A DNA stretch of 64,000 nt from Thauera terpenica 58Eu (GCF_000443165.1 NZ_ATJV01000002.1:62001-126000), one strand, 5' to 3'. Shown: positions 29,614 to 38,682, numbered from the stretch's first letter. Program-made: numbers and translations. The notes: generated by a model not told the origin, from the letters alone.

Positions 29614-29652
29614 GCTCGGTTCTCCTGTCCAGCACTTCTTCGCAAGTCCACC

Positions 29653-29737
29653 GCCCGGGTGATGAAATCGGTAACCATAGCGGACTTAAAATCCGCCGGC
29701 GCAAGCCTTACGGGTTCGAGTCCCGTCCCGGGTACCA
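29653..29737 (+). tRNA. tRNA-Leu (anticodon UAA)
   Basis: An 85-nt class II tRNA with an extended variable arm. The acceptor stem is GCCCGGG/CCCGGGT with a G-U first pair, the anticodon loop ACTTAAAAT reads TAA, the T arm is ACGGG-TTCGAGT-CCCGT, and CCA is encoded. It follows minE. Confidence 0.95.
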
Positions 29738-29809
29738 TTCGAGGACTACTGCTCGAATGAAATCCGCTGTCCGTCCTGGGCACGCCCTGCCCCCTCATGT
29801 GCGCACACC

Positions 29810-30253
29810 GTGATCGTCCTTGATCTGTGTTGCGACCGGGATCATCGCTTCGAAGGCTGGTTTGCCTCCGCGAGCGCATTCGAGGATCAGCAGGCGCGCA
29901 ATCTGGTGAGCTGCCCGGTGTGCGCCAGCACCGCGCTGCGCCGACTGCCGAGTGCGCCCTATGTGCACACCCGCAGCCCTGCAAGCACATCACCTCCACC
30001 TGCACAAACGGAGATGCCCGCGACGCCCTCCTCGCCCGCTGTTGCCGCGGAGCTGATGCAGCTGCTGCGCCACATGTCGCGCACGGCCGAGAACGTGGGC
30101 GAACGCCTGCCCGAGGAAGCACGCCGCATTCACTATGGTGAAACGGAGGCGCGTGACATTCGCGGCCAGGCCTCGGCCGAAGAGCTCGAAGCGCTGCTCG
30201 ACGAAGGCATCATGGTGTTGCCCCTGCCTCCACCCGAGGACGATCTTCACTAG
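29810..30253 (+). CDS. DUF1178 family protein
   Basis: A 147-residue protein with the DUF1178 N-terminal zinc-ribbon-like pattern: LCCDRDHRFEGWF followed by SCPVCAST about 20 residues later. A Pro/Ser/Thr-rich linker separates this from a helical C-terminal half containing GERLPEEARRIHYGETEARDIRG. Function is unknown. The start is GTG 29810, with no upstream in-frame alternative that fits the family. Confidence 0.85.
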   Translation: MIVLDLCCDRDHRFEGWFASASAFEDQQARNLVSCPVCASTALRRLPSAPYVHTRSPASTSPPPAQTEMPATPSSPAVAAELMQLLRHMSRTAENVGERLPEEARRIHYGETEARDIRGQASAEELEALLDEGIMVLPLPPPEDDLH

Positions 30254-30507
30254 TCGATCGCTCGGGAAGTCCGTGTGCCAGACAGGAGGTAAGCAAGCCC
30301 CTTACTGCGAAGTACAAGCAGGCCGACTTGGCTGGTCAGACACATCGCGAGGCTGATCGTGCTCCAGGCCAGCATGGCCTTCTCCGCGCTTCCCGTCGCG
30401 CTCACGCCAGGCACACGACTGGAAAGCTTTGGGTTTGGGATGGATCGGACAGTCGGAACGGTGATGCAAAAACAATGCTTGGCGACCCATAAGGGTTTAC
30501 CTACACG

Positions 30508-30651
30508 ATGTGGGCTATGATGGTCCATGCACTAGGAGCTCTGAGCATCAGCGCTCTCGGTGGCTTGTGCATGAAGCGGCGCCAGCGTTCCTTCATCGAA
30601 ACCTGGATTCAGCGCTTCATCGAACGCAACCCGCGCCTGTTCCGCGACTGA
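30508..30651 (+). CDS. Possible 47-residue small protein
   Basis: An ATG-initiated ORF of 47 residues. The first half is hydrophobic (HALGALSISALGGLCM) and the second half is basic and aromatic (KRRQRSFIETWIQRFIE). The hydrophobic-then-basic pattern fits a small membrane-associated peptide. No clear Shine-Dalgarno is visible, and it lies 50 bp before the baeRF-like gene. It may be chance. Confidence 0.3.
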   Translation: MWAMMVHALGALSISALGGLCMKRRQRSFIETWIQRFIERNPRLFRD

Positions 30652-30701
30652 ACCGGCAAGTCAGTGCCTGTGCAAGGGCTTGCCATCACCATGGAGGTGC
30701 T

Positions 30702-31850
30702 ATGACCACGAGTTCTCTTACCCAGGATTACCCCGCCATTCTCTCTGGGGACCATGAGTCGCCTTGCCTCTCCCTGTATCAGCCGACACACCGCCGGCAT
30801 CCAGAGAATGATCAGGACCGCATCCGCTTCCGTAATCTGGTGAAGCAGATGGAAGAGTCCTTGCGCCAGAAATACCCGAAACGCGATGTGGCGCCGCTGC
30901 TCAAGCCTTTCGAGGACCTCGCCGACGACCGCATGTTCTGGAACCACAACGCCGACGGTCTGGCGATATTGAGCGCGCCCGGGCTGTTTCGCGTGTACAA
31001 ACTGCAGCGCCCGGTGGCCGAACTGGTGGTGGTCGCCGACAGCTTTCATACCAAGCCCCTGATGCGCATCACGCAGTCTGCCGAGCGCTATCACATCCTT
31101 GGCTTGAGCCGGGACAGCTTCAAGATCTACGAGGGCAACCGTGACGCCGTGGGCGAGATGTTGCCGATCGAAGGTGTAGCGCAGACGGCTGCCGCATTGA
31201 TTGGCAAGGATACCGACAGTCGCGAAGGCGCCCATCGCACCTACGGACCAGGCGGAGACGCTGCCCGACATGGCACGGACGTCAAGCAGGACGTTGCGGA
31301 TCGCGACACCGAGCAGTTTTTCCGCGCCGTCGACCGGGCGGTGATGCAGCATTGTTCGCAGCCTTCAGGCATGCGCCTGATCCTGGCGGCGCTGCCCGAG
31401 CATCACCATCTGTTTCGCACCATCAGCAGCAACCCCTTGCTGATGAAGGAAGCGCTCGACGTTCATCCGGACAGCCTGACGCTGGACGCGTTGCGCGAAC
31501 GTGCCTGGCAGTTGGTGCAACCGCATTATCTCCAGCGTCTGGCCGGTCTGGTGGAGGCCTTTGGCAAGGCTGCTGCAAACGCACAGGGCTCGGAAGCGCT
31601 GGACGCCATTGCCAAGGCCGCGATCGAGGGGCGAATCGCCACCCTGTTGATCGAAGCGGACCGCCTGATCCCCGGAACCGTCGATGTCGATGCCGGAAAG
31701 ATCATCCCCGGTGATCTGGCTGACCCGAATGTTGATGATGTGCTCGACGACCTCGGCGAGCGCGTCCTCAAGGCGGGCGGCGAAGTCATCATCGTTCCAG
31801 CCGAACGCATGCCGACCAAGTCCGGCGCGGCCGCGATCTTCCGCTTCTGA
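30702..31850 (+). CDS. Bacterial archaeo-eukaryotic release factor-like (baeRF) protein
   Basis: A 382-residue protein with the layout of the baeRF families: an N-terminal domain starting PCLSLYQPTHRRHPENDQDRIRF, a middle domain, and an eRF1-like C-terminal domain ending KAGGEVIIVPAERMPTKSGAAAIFRF. It is related by fold to eukaryotic/archaeal release factor eRF1. Roles in ribosome rescue or stress have been proposed but are not established. ATG 30702 follows GGAGG by 4 nt. The longer upstream frame is not family-like. Confidence 0.72.
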   Translation: MTTSSLTQDYPAILSGDHESPCLSLYQPTHRRHPENDQDRIRFRNLVKQMEESLRQKYPKRDVAPLLKPFEDLADDRMFWNHNADGLAILSAPGLFRVYKLQRPVAELVVVADSFHTKPLMRITQSAERYHILGLSRDSFKIYEGNRDAVGEMLPIEGVAQTAAALIGKDTDSREGAHRTYGPGGDAARHGTDVKQDVADRDTEQFFRAVDRAVMQHCSQPSGMRLILAALPEHHHLFRTISSNPLLMKEALDVHPDSLTLDALRERAWQLVQPHYLQRLAGLVEAFGKAAANAQGSEALDAIAKAAIEGRIATLLIEADRLIPGTVDVDAGKIIPGDLADPNVDDVLDDLGERVLKAGGEVIIVPAERMPTKSGAAAIFRF

Positions 31851-31857
31851 GCGTGGG

Positions 31858-31885
31858 CTGAAACTCGTCCGATGACGGGTTTCAG
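31858..31885. terminator. Hairpin between convergent genes
   Basis: A 12-bp inverted repeat (CTGAAACTCGTC / GACGGGTTTCAG, one G-T pair) with a 4-nt CGAT loop lies between the baeRF-like gene and the convergent phosphodiesterase, overlapping the stop of the latter. There is no good T tract on either side, so a shared two-way terminator is plausible but not certain. Confidence 0.4.
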
Positions 31886-33069
31886 CGCTGCTGGAGTCGT
31901 GCAAGCACCAGCGGCACGCGCATCTCATCGGCGCTCATGCCGCCATGGACGCCGATGAGATCAAACGGCGTCTCACCCTCCACCGTATCGGCAATCGTCC
32001 ACCCCGGCTCCATCAGCAACACGTGCGTCCCCGCACGTTCGGCGAGTCGGGTGTTGGGCTGCCCCGGGCCAAACAGGCCGGATCCGATGCAATCCGCACC
32101 TGACATCAGCACCGCCCGCCCCTCCAGGGCTTCAGCGGCCCAGTGCTCGAATTCGTCCCTCGCCCCCTCCCTCACCGCACAGAAGGCCAGACGGCGCTCG
32201 CCCCACAGGGGCGCAGCCAGCATCGCCGACACCGCGCTCTCCGGCGCGAGCTGCAGGCTGCGTTCGGGCGAGCTGTCGATGAAACCATGATCAGCCGTGA
32301 CCAGGATGCGCACCCCGCTCCCGGCCAGGCGCTCACACAGGCGCGCAAACATCGCGTCGATACGCGCGAAGCAGGTCTGCGCATGCGCTGAGCGGCAGCC
32401 ATAGGCATGGCTCACCGCATCGAAGCGCGGATAGTAGGCATGGACGAAGCCACCCTCCGCCCCCAGCCCCATCACCGCATCAACAATGCCGTCCTCCAGC
32501 TCTTCCCGTCCGCCGTAGGGGTGCACGCGCGCGCCGCGTGCATGGTGACGCGAGTAAGGCGAAAAGGCGATCTCCTGCGGCGACACCATCACCACTGGTC
32601 GCACTGCGCGGTGAAACATGGATGGCTGCGGGAACAGGCGTTGCGTCAGGCGAGACGCCTCCAGCGGCCCATTGCCGCGCAGCTCGAGCGGGAGCGGCGC
32701 AATCACGCCACCGAAGCGCTGGTCGTGGATGAACCAGCCATTGAGGCCGTGCTCGGCCGGCGAGGCGCCGGTCATCAAGGTGGTGATGGCGCTGGCGGTC
32801 GTACTGGGAAAGACCGAGGTCAGCGTGCGCCGGCAATGCGTATGCAGCGCAGAATCCGCGCCTATGCTTTGCAGAAAGTTGGCGCCCAGGCCATCAATGA
32901 CCAGCAGCACGACGCGCGCGGGCTCGCCCGCCGCCACCTCGGCCACCTCACAGCCGGCCTGCAGGTCGTGCAGCCAGGCGCGCAGGCTGCGCGCCAGCCC
33001 GTAGATGCCACCTTGTCCGTAGTCAGGCAGCACATGGCCGGACGGCCAGCGCGGGGATGTCGTGTTCAA
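31882..33069 (-). CDS. Alkaline phosphatase family protein (nucleotide pyrophosphatase/phosphodiesterase)
   Basis: A 395-residue member of the type I phosphodiesterase/nucleotide pyrophosphatase superfamily. Metal and catalytic motifs are VVLLVIDGLGANF (Asp), FPSTTASAITTLMTG (nucleophile Thr), YYPRFDAVSHAYG (Asp/His), LVTADHGFID (Asp-His) and LIGVHGGMSADEM (His). No ATG fits the N-terminus. TTG 33069, with GGGGG about 7 nt upstream, gives a sensible start, while the longer open frame runs into the tRNA-Gly gene. The substrate is unknown. Confidence 0.82.
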   Translation of the reverse strand: MNTTSPRWPSGHVLPDYGQGGIYGLARSLRAWLHDLQAGCEVAEVAAGEPARVVLLVIDGLGANFLQSIGADSALHTHCRRTLTSVFPSTTASAITTLMTGASPAEHGLNGWFIHDQRFGGVIAPLPLELRGNGPLEASRLTQRLFPQPSMFHRAVRPVVMVSPQEIAFSPYSRHHARGARVHPYGGREELEDGIVDAVMGLGAEGGFVHAYYPRFDAVSHAYGCRSAHAQTCFARIDAMFARLCERLAGSGVRILVTADHGFIDSSPERSLQLAPESAVSAMLAAPLWGERRLAFCAVREGARDEFEHWAAEALEGRAVLMSGADCIGSGLFGPGQPNTRLAERAGTHVLLMEPGWTIADTVEGETPFDLIGVHGGMSADEMRVPLVLARLQQR

Positions 33070-33085
33070 GAGCGCCCCCTGAAGC

Positions 33086-33121
33086 AAAAAAGCCGGACAA
33101 GAAGAGATCTTGTCCGGCTTT
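33086..33121 (-). terminator. Intrinsic terminator after tRNA-Gly
   Basis: An 11-bp perfect stem (GCCGGACAAGA at 33092-33102, TCTTGTCCGGC at 33108-33118) with a 5-nt loop is followed on the minus strand by six Ts. It lies 7 bp beyond the 3' end of the tRNA-Gly gene and ends that transcript. Confidence 0.88.
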
Positions 33122-33128
33122 CGAATTT

Positions 33129-33204
33129 TGGAGCGGGAAACGAGGCTCGAACTCGCGACCTCAACCTTGGCAAGGTTGCGCTCTACCAACTGAGCTATTC
33201 CCGC
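33129..33204 (-). tRNA. tRNA-Gly (anticodon GCC), copy 1
   Basis: A 76-nt tRNA with a GCGGGAA acceptor arm, anticodon GCC in CTTGCCAAGG, T loop GTTCGAG and encoded CCA. It is identical to the copy at 37745-37820. It lies downstream of glcDEF on the same strand, before a strong terminator. Confidence 0.96.
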
Positions 33205-33393
33205 ATTTCGACGATCCGACACGTTTGAGAGGTTTTCCAGAACCGTTCAAACCATTTGCCAACCCGCGCCATCCGGCACGTGAGCGCATCGTCTACAAGA
33301 CTTTAACGTCTTATTACACGCTAATTCCGCTTCGCGCCCTGCAGCGCTAGACGGGCGCAGATTATGCCGCGCTTCCCCGCCACTTGCAAGATC

Positions 33394-34671
33394 TCACCGG
33401 GGCCGCGGCGCATTTTCCCGTGCACCGACCGCTTCGCACGCCGCATCGACGATCTCGATCCAGTGCCGAACCGGCGTGCGACCAGCGCCATCAAGGTGGC
33501 TCTGGCAGCCGATGTTCGCACTCACGATCAGCTCGGGCCGTGCGCTCTCCAGCGCATCGAGCTTGTTGTCGCGCAGGCGACGCGAGAGCTCGGGCTGGGT
33601 CAGGGAATAGGTGCCCGCCGAACCGCAGCACAGATGCGCATCGGGCACGGCGGTGAGTTCGAAGCCCAGCCTGCTGAGCACACTCTCAACCGCCCCGCCC
33701 AGTTTCTGTGCATGCTGCAGCGTGCACGGGCAGTGAAAGGCGACGCGCTTGTTGCCGCGCACGCCGAGGCCCTCGAGCGCCTCGCCGCGTAGCACCTCGA
33801 CCAGGTCCCTGGCCAGTGCGCTGACGCGGGCGGCCTTATCCGCATAGGCTGGATCGTCACGCAGCAAAAAGCCGTAGTCCTTGACGAAGGCGCCACAGCC
33901 GCTGGCGGTGATGACGATGGCCTCGACCTTCGCCCCCACGCCAGCCCCCTCGCCGCCCTCGATGGCCGGCCACCAGGCGTCGATATTGCGTCGCGCGCGC
34001 GCCCGTCCTGCCTCCTGTGCATCAAGGTGGAAGTCCACCGCGCCGCAGCAACCCGCCTCGGTCACCGCCAGCACGCTGATGCCAAGACGATCGAGCACGC
34101 GTGCGGCCGCGGCGTTGGTGTCGGGCGCAAGCCCGGGCTGCACGCAGCCCTCCAGCATCAACACCGTGCGCAGATGGCGCCCGGGCGGCCGCGAGCGCAC
34201 CATTGGCGTACGCTGCGGCAGCTTTGCCGCCAGCAGCTCAGGCAGCAGCGGACGCATCACATCACCGATCTGCACCAGCGCCTTGAAGAGCCGGGGGCGC
34301 GGCAGCACGCTGCGCATGAGCGAGCGGGCCACAACTTCAGCCCGCGGGCGTGGCGCCCAGTGTTCGATGGCAGCCCGGCTGAAATCGAGCAGCTTGTGAT
34401 ACTGCACGCCAGACGGGCAGGTGGTCTCGCAATTGCGGCAGCTCAGGCAACGATCGAGATGCAGCCGCGTGCTGGCGCTCACCGCGTTTCCCTCCAGCAT
34501 CTGCTTCATGAGGTAGATGCGCCCGCGTGGCCCGTCCAATTCATCGCCAAGCAGTTGGTAGGTCGGGCAGGTCGCATTGCAAAAGCCGCAATGCACACAG
34601 CTGCGCAATACGCGCTCCGCGACATCGGCACCGGGCAGCTTGCGCGCTGCCTCACTCAGATTGGTTTGCAT
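33394..34671 (-). CDS. glcF: Glycolate oxidase iron-sulfur subunit GlcF
   Basis: A 425-residue subunit with two 4Fe-4S ferredoxin motifs, CVHCGFCNATCPT near residue 25 and CLSCRNCETTCPSG near residue 75. Two CCG-type cysteine-rich domains follow (VTEAGCCGAVDFH and AHLCCGSAGTYS). It carries electrons from the FAD subunits toward the quinone pool in glycolate oxidation to glyoxylate. It is third in the glcDEF operon. The family ends normally, and no truncation is seen. Confidence 0.95.
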   Translation of the reverse strand: MQTNLSEAARKLPGADVAERVLRSCVHCGFCNATCPTYQLLGDELDGPRGRIYLMKQMLEGNAVSASTRLHLDRCLSCRNCETTCPSGVQYHKLLDFSRAAIEHWAPRPRAEVVARSLMRSVLPRPRLFKALVQIGDVMRPLLPELLAAKLPQRTPMVRSRPPGRHLRTVLMLEGCVQPGLAPDTNAAAARVLDRLGISVLAVTEAGCCGAVDFHLDAQEAGRARARRNIDAWWPAIEGGEGAGVGAKVEAIVITASGCGAFVKDYGFLLRDDPAYADKAARVSALARDLVEVLRGEALEGLGVRGNKRVAFHCPCTLQHAQKLGGAVESVLSRLGFELTAVPDAHLCCGSAGTYSLTQPELSRRLRDNKLDALESARPELIVSANIGCQSHLDGAGRTPVRHWIEIVDAACEAVGARENAPRPR

Positions 34672-34720
34672 GGGTCGTTCGAGGCCTGTTCGGGTCGGGA
34701 CTCGGGGCTACACCTTGTGC

Positions 34721-35824
34721 TTACAGCTCGGCGTACATGCGCCCGGGGTTGAAGATGCGCTGGGGATCAAGTTGCGCCTTGAGCTGGAGGTGATAACGCA
34801 TCAACACCTCGCTCAGCGGATGCAGCGGGCTGGCGCAGACCCCAGGCGTGAAGCAGCTCGCATGTCCACCCGCGGCCGAGGCCGCGCTACGCACTGCCGC
34901 AGCCTCGGCATCCGTCTTCAGCCAGCGCTGTGCACCGCCCCAATCGATCAGTTGTCGGCCTGGCGGCAGTGCGGGGCGGCTGTCATTGGCTACCGAGACA
35001 CGCCACAGCGGCGCGGGATCGGCAAAGAAGTCGAGCGCGTGATCACGCAGCGCACGCCAGAAGGCCGGCTCGGCTTCTTCGCCACCCAAACTTGCATGCG
35101 CTGCCTTCACCGAGCCCTCACCGCCTTCGAGGCGCAGCATCAAAGCTTCACCATCGTGGCAGGCGGCGGTGATCGGCAGCGGCAGCTGGCCCCACTGCGC
35201 AAACCGCAGCAGCGCCGTTTCGGCGTCCATCTCCAGACGCAGCGTCAGGCTGCTGCGCGGTTTGGGAAGCACCTTGAGCGACACCTCGGTGAGCACGCCG
35301 AGACAGCCCAGGCTGCCAGTCATCAGGCGCGACACGTCATAGCCAGCGACGTTTTTCATCACCTCGCCGCCGAAGCGCAGCGGCTTGCCATGCCCGGAGA
35401 TCAGGCGGCAGCCGAGCACGAAATCGCGCACCGCCCCCACCCACGGACGCCGTGGGCCGGACAGGCCCACCGCCACCATGCCGCCGACAGTCGCCTCAGA
35501 CCCTGTTTCCGCCGCCTCCCCCGCCGCCTTGTTCACGCCGAAATGCGGCGGCTCGAATGCCAGCATCTGTCCCGATTCGTCGAGCACCGCTTCCAGCTCG
35601 GCCAGTGGCGTGCCGGCGCGCGCAGTGAGCACGAGTTCGGTCGGCTCATGGCTGACGATGCCGCGGTGCGAGCGCGTATCGAGCACGCTGGCCTGGATCG
35701 AACGCCCGTAAAAGGCCTTCGTGCCGCCGCCCCGGATCAGGATGGGTGTATTGGCCGCGAGCGCCGTACGCACCTGTTCGAGCAGGGCTGCGCTGCAGTC
35801 GGCGTCCTGGGTGGGCGTGCTCAT
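34721..35824 (-). CDS. glcE: Glycolate oxidase FAD-binding subunit GlcE
   Basis: A 367-residue FAD-binding (PCMH-type) subunit, shorter than GlcD. Flavin-binding segments are ILIRGGGTKAFYG, GGMVAVGLSGPRRPW and VRDFVLGCRLISG, followed by KNVAGYDVSRLMTGSLGCLGVLTEVSLKVLP. It ends FNPGRMYAEL, like related oxidases. ATG 35824 shares one base with the GlcD stop (TGATG), so translation is coupled. Confidence 0.94.
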   Translation of the reverse strand: MSTPTQDADCSAALLEQVRTALAANTPILIRGGGTKAFYGRSIQASVLDTRSHRGIVSHEPTELVLTARAGTPLAELEAVLDESGQMLAFEPPHFGVNKAAGEAAETGSEATVGGMVAVGLSGPRRPWVGAVRDFVLGCRLISGHGKPLRFGGEVMKNVAGYDVSRLMTGSLGCLGVLTEVSLKVLPKPRSSLTLRLEMDAETALLRFAQWGQLPLPITAACHDGEALMLRLEGGEGSVKAAHASLGGEEAEPAFWRALRDHALDFFADPAPLWRVSVANDSRPALPPGRQLIDWGGAQRWLKTDAEAAAVRSAASAAGGHASCFTPGVCASPLHPLSEVLMRYHLQLKAQLDPQRIFNPGRMYAEL

Positions 35825-37323
35825 CAGAAACGCTCCAGTTCGGGAAATGGCAGCTTGCCGTGGTGCACATGCATCGCGCCGTGTTCGGCACAGCGCCGCA
35901 GGGTGGGAATGTTCTTGCCCGGGTTGAGCAGACCTTCGCCATCAAACGCCGCCTTCACCGCATGGAAAAAACTCAGTTCGTCGCTGTTGAACTGCACGCA
36001 CATCTGGTTGATCTTCTCCCGCCCTACGCCGTGCTCACCGGTGATCGTGCCGCCGACCGCAACGCAAAGCTCCAGGATGCGCGCGCCCAGTTCTTCCGCC
36101 TTCTGCAGCGCCCCGGGCTCATTGGCGTCGAACAGGATGAGCGGGTGCATGTTGCCATCACCAGCATGGAAGACGTTGGCCACGCGCAAGCCGTACTGTG
36201 CGGACAGCGACGCTGTGCCACGCAACACGTTTGCCAGCTCACGACGGGGAATGGTGCCGTCCATGCAATAGTAATCGGGTGACATCCGCCCCACGGCCGG
36301 GAAGGCGTTCTTGCGCCCGGCCCAGAACAGCGCGCGCTCGGCATCATCACGCGCCAGGCTGACGGCGGTGGCGCCGGCCTGGTCCAGCAGCGCACGCACG
36401 CGCTCGATGTCTTCGGCAACGTCCACCTCCACGCCATCGAGCTCGCACAGCAGAATCGCTTCGGCCTCGATCGGATAGCCCGCATGGATGAAGTCCTCGG
36501 CGGCCTGGATCGCCAGCTTGTCCATCATCTCCAGCCCACCCGGGATGATGCCGGCGGCGATGATTTCGGCCACCGCCCTGCCCGCCTTGTCGACCGAATC
36601 GAAGCTCGCCATCAGCACGCGCGCCACTGTGGGCTTGGGCAACAACTTGACGCTGACTTCGGTGACGATGCCGAGCAAGCCCTCGGAGCCGTTGAATAGC
36701 GCGAGCAGATCGAAGCCAGGGGCGTCGAGTGCATCGGCGCCCAGCGTCATGCGCTCACCCTCCATGCTCAGGACCTCGAGCTTCAACACATTGTGCACAG
36801 TGAGACCGTACTTCAGGCAATGCACCCCGCCCGCGTTTTCCGCCACGTTACCGCCGATCGAACAAGCGATCTGGGACGAGGGGTCGGGCGCGTAGTACAG
36901 CCCATAGGGCGCGGCGGCTTCCGAAATGGCCAGATTGCGCACGCCGGGCTGAACGCGGGCACGGCGTGCGTTCGGGTTCATCTCGAGAATGTTCTTGAAG
37001 CGCGCCATCACCAGCAGCACGCCCTGGGCAAGTGGCAGCGCACCACCGGACAAGCCGGTGCCCGCGCCGCGCGCCACCACCGGCACACCACGTGCGTGAC
37101 AGAGGCGCAAGATGGTCTCCACCTGCTCCAGGCATTCGGGCAGCACCACCAGCAAGGGCAGCGTGCGGTAGGCCGCGAGCCCGTCGCACTCGTAGGGATG
37201 CAGATCCTCGGCCCGATCAAGGATGAGCAGATCAGGCAAGCGCTGGCACAACTCGGCAAGGAGATCGGCACGATCCACCTTGTGCAGCACGCCGTCGATT
37301 TCCTCGTCGTAAAGAATGTTCAT
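35824..37323 (-). CDS. glcD: Glycolate oxidase FAD-linked subunit GlcD
   Basis: A 499-residue catalytic subunit of the FAD-binding/oxidase type. Flavin motifs are VPVVARGAGTGLSGGALPLAQG, CSIGGNVAENAGGVHCLKYG and GSEGLLGIVTEVSVKLLPKP. Near the C-terminus, GGTITGEHGVGREK carries the conserved His of this family, then GLLNPGKNIPT. It oxidises glycolate (or D-lactate) to the oxo-acid. It is first gene of glcDEF. No glcC regulator or malate synthase is next to it. Confidence 0.95.
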   Translation of the reverse strand: MNILYDEEIDGVLHKVDRADLLAELCQRLPDLLILDRAEDLHPYECDGLAAYRTLPLLVVLPECLEQVETILRLCHARGVPVVARGAGTGLSGGALPLAQGVLLVMARFKNILEMNPNARRARVQPGVRNLAISEAAAPYGLYYAPDPSSQIACSIGGNVAENAGGVHCLKYGLTVHNVLKLEVLSMEGERMTLGADALDAPGFDLLALFNGSEGLLGIVTEVSVKLLPKPTVARVLMASFDSVDKAGRAVAEIIAAGIIPGGLEMMDKLAIQAAEDFIHAGYPIEAEAILLCELDGVEVDVAEDIERVRALLDQAGATAVSLARDDAERALFWAGRKNAFPAVGRMSPDYYCMDGTIPRRELANVLRGTASLSAQYGLRVANVFHAGDGNMHPLILFDANEPGALQKAEELGARILELCVAVGGTITGEHGVGREKINQMCVQFNSDELSFFHAVKAAFDGEGLLNPGKNIPTLRRCAEHGAMHVHHGKLPFPELERF

Positions 37324-37545
37324 CGCTGAGCTCTCCGCAGGTCCTCATCAGGGCGTGCCACGGAGCCTGGTGCTGCGAAGCCGTGGCATTGGGCGCTAGC
37401 CTAAAACCAATGCCGCTGCAGTCCAAGCATTGTCTGATCTGCACGGAGCCATCTGCACCGAGCCAGCGGGGAGGAAACGGCGTGGGCTCGGCAAGAACCT
37501 GCGGCAAAGCGCAGCTTCGTGTCAACGCGAGTCGGCAGCGCAACG

Positions 37546-37570
37546 GAAAAAGCCCGCACATGGCGGGCTC
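37546..37570 (-). terminator. Intrinsic terminator after tRNA-Cys
   Basis: A 7-bp stem AGCCCGC/GCGGGCT with a 5-nt loop is followed by a T run on the minus strand, 25 bp beyond the tRNA-Cys 3' end. It probably ends the pgsA-tRNA-Gly-tRNA-Cys transcript. Confidence 0.8.
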
Positions 37571-37595
37571 TTTCGTCGATGCTGCTTGATGTTAC

Positions 37596-37669
37596 TGGAG
37601 GCGCGACTCGGAATCGAACCGGGGTACACGGCTTTGCAGGCCGCTGCATAACCACTCTGCCATCGCGCC
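37596..37669 (-). tRNA. tRNA-Cys (anticodon GCA)
   Basis: A 74-nt tRNA with acceptor arm GGCGCGA, anticodon GCA in CCTGCAAAG, T loop GTTCGAT and encoded CCA. It lies between tRNA-Gly copy 2 and a terminator, matching the glyW-cysT order after pgsA in enterobacteria. Confidence 0.95.
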
Positions 37670-37744
37670 TTGAAACCTTGCTGGGGGCTGCCACCTGTGT
37701 GTCAGCCTGCTACAAACGCGATGTAACGTTTGTCCCGAAATGCG

Positions 37745-37820
37745 TGGAGCGGGAAACGAGGCTCGAACTCGCGACCTCAACCTTGGCAAGGTTGCGCTCT
37801 ACCAACTGAGCTATTCCCGC
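37745..37820 (-). tRNA. tRNA-Gly (anticodon GCC), copy 2
   Basis: A 76-nt tRNA identical over its full length to the copy at 33129-33204. It is 62 bp downstream of pgsA on the same strand and 75 bp upstream of tRNA-Cys, so the three probably share a transcript. Confidence 0.96.
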
Positions 37821-37882
37821 TCTGGAAAGACCGCCATTATAGGCGGCATTTTTCATGTGTCAAGCCAGATTTTGCTGTGCAA

Positions 37883-38458
37883 CTACCTGCCCTGATCGGC
37901 GGTCAGCAAGGGGATCGCCCGCTGCAGGTAATAGCCCATGGACCACAGCGTCAGCGCGGCTGCGATGTAGATCAGGACGCTGCCCAGCGTGCCGGCGTCG
38001 ATCGACTGCACGGGGGCGTCGTACAGCAGCAAGGGGATCGCCAGCATCTGCGCGGCGGTCTTGAGTTTGCCCACGTAGGCCACCGCCACACTGGCGGATT
38101 TGCCGACGCGCGCCATCCACTCGCGCAATGCCGAAATGGTGATCTCGCGGCCAATGATGACGACGGCAACGATGGCGTCGACACGCGCGAGCTGAACGAG
38201 CAGGATCAAGGCAGCCGCCACCATGAGCTTGTCGGCCACCGGGTCGAGGAAGGCGCCGAAGGCCGAGGTCTGGCCGAGCGCCCGCGCCAGGAAGCCATCG
38301 AACCAGTCGGTGACCGCGGCGGCGGCGAACAAAGTGGTGGCGATCAGGTTCTTGTGGGGTACCGACAGCAGGCTGTCGGGCAGGTAGAACACGCCCACAA
38401 AAATCGGGATCAGCGCGATGCGAGCCCAGGTCAGGGTGTTGGGAATATTGAGTGGCAT
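37883..38458 (-). CDS. pgsA: CDP-diacylglycerol-glycerol-3-phosphate 3-phosphatidyltransferase
   Basis: A 191-residue integral membrane enzyme that makes phosphatidylglycerol phosphate. The CDP-alcohol phosphatidyltransferase motif D-x2-DG-x2-AR-x8-G-x3-D-x3-D is complete in DWFDGFLARALGQTSAFGAF and the following LDPVADK. Several hydrophobic helices are visible. ATG 38458 (MPLNIPNTLTWARI) is the family start and removes eight upstream codons. It heads the tRNA-Gly/tRNA-Cys transcript. Confidence 0.96.
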   Translation of the reverse strand: MPLNIPNTLTWARIALIPIFVGVFYLPDSLLSVPHKNLIATTLFAAAAVTDWFDGFLARALGQTSAFGAFLDPVADKLMVAAALILLVQLARVDAIVAVVIIGREITISALREWMARVGKSASVAVAYVGKLKTAAQMLAIPLLLYDAPVQSIDAGTLGSVLIYIAAALTLWSMGYYLQRAIPLLTADQGR

Positions 38459-38682
38459 GCCGGGAAAGGGACCGGGTCGCAAAATGAGTGTAGGCGCAGT
38501 ATATCAGCGCCCCTGCATGACTCAGGGCTCGCGATGCTGCGGCGTCGTGCACAAGCCATGAGGGCGCCCTTGCGTGGCGCACGCTTCGTGGTCGGCCCTG
38601 CCGCGGCTGCTCGCCGGGGGTGGTTGGACAGAGTGCGCGCGACGTTTCATGATTCGGGCCATGTGCGCCATTCGCACAAGTC

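Noticed and set aside
30250-30528. 92-codon minus-strand ORF after the DUF1178 gene
   Set aside because: No ribosome site, no family resemblance, and rare codon mix. Treated as chance.
33297-33312. Near-palindrome AAGACTTTAACGTCTT upstream of tRNA-Gly copy 1
   Set aside because: No matching site elsewhere and no clear relation to a promoter. Not enough to call an operator.
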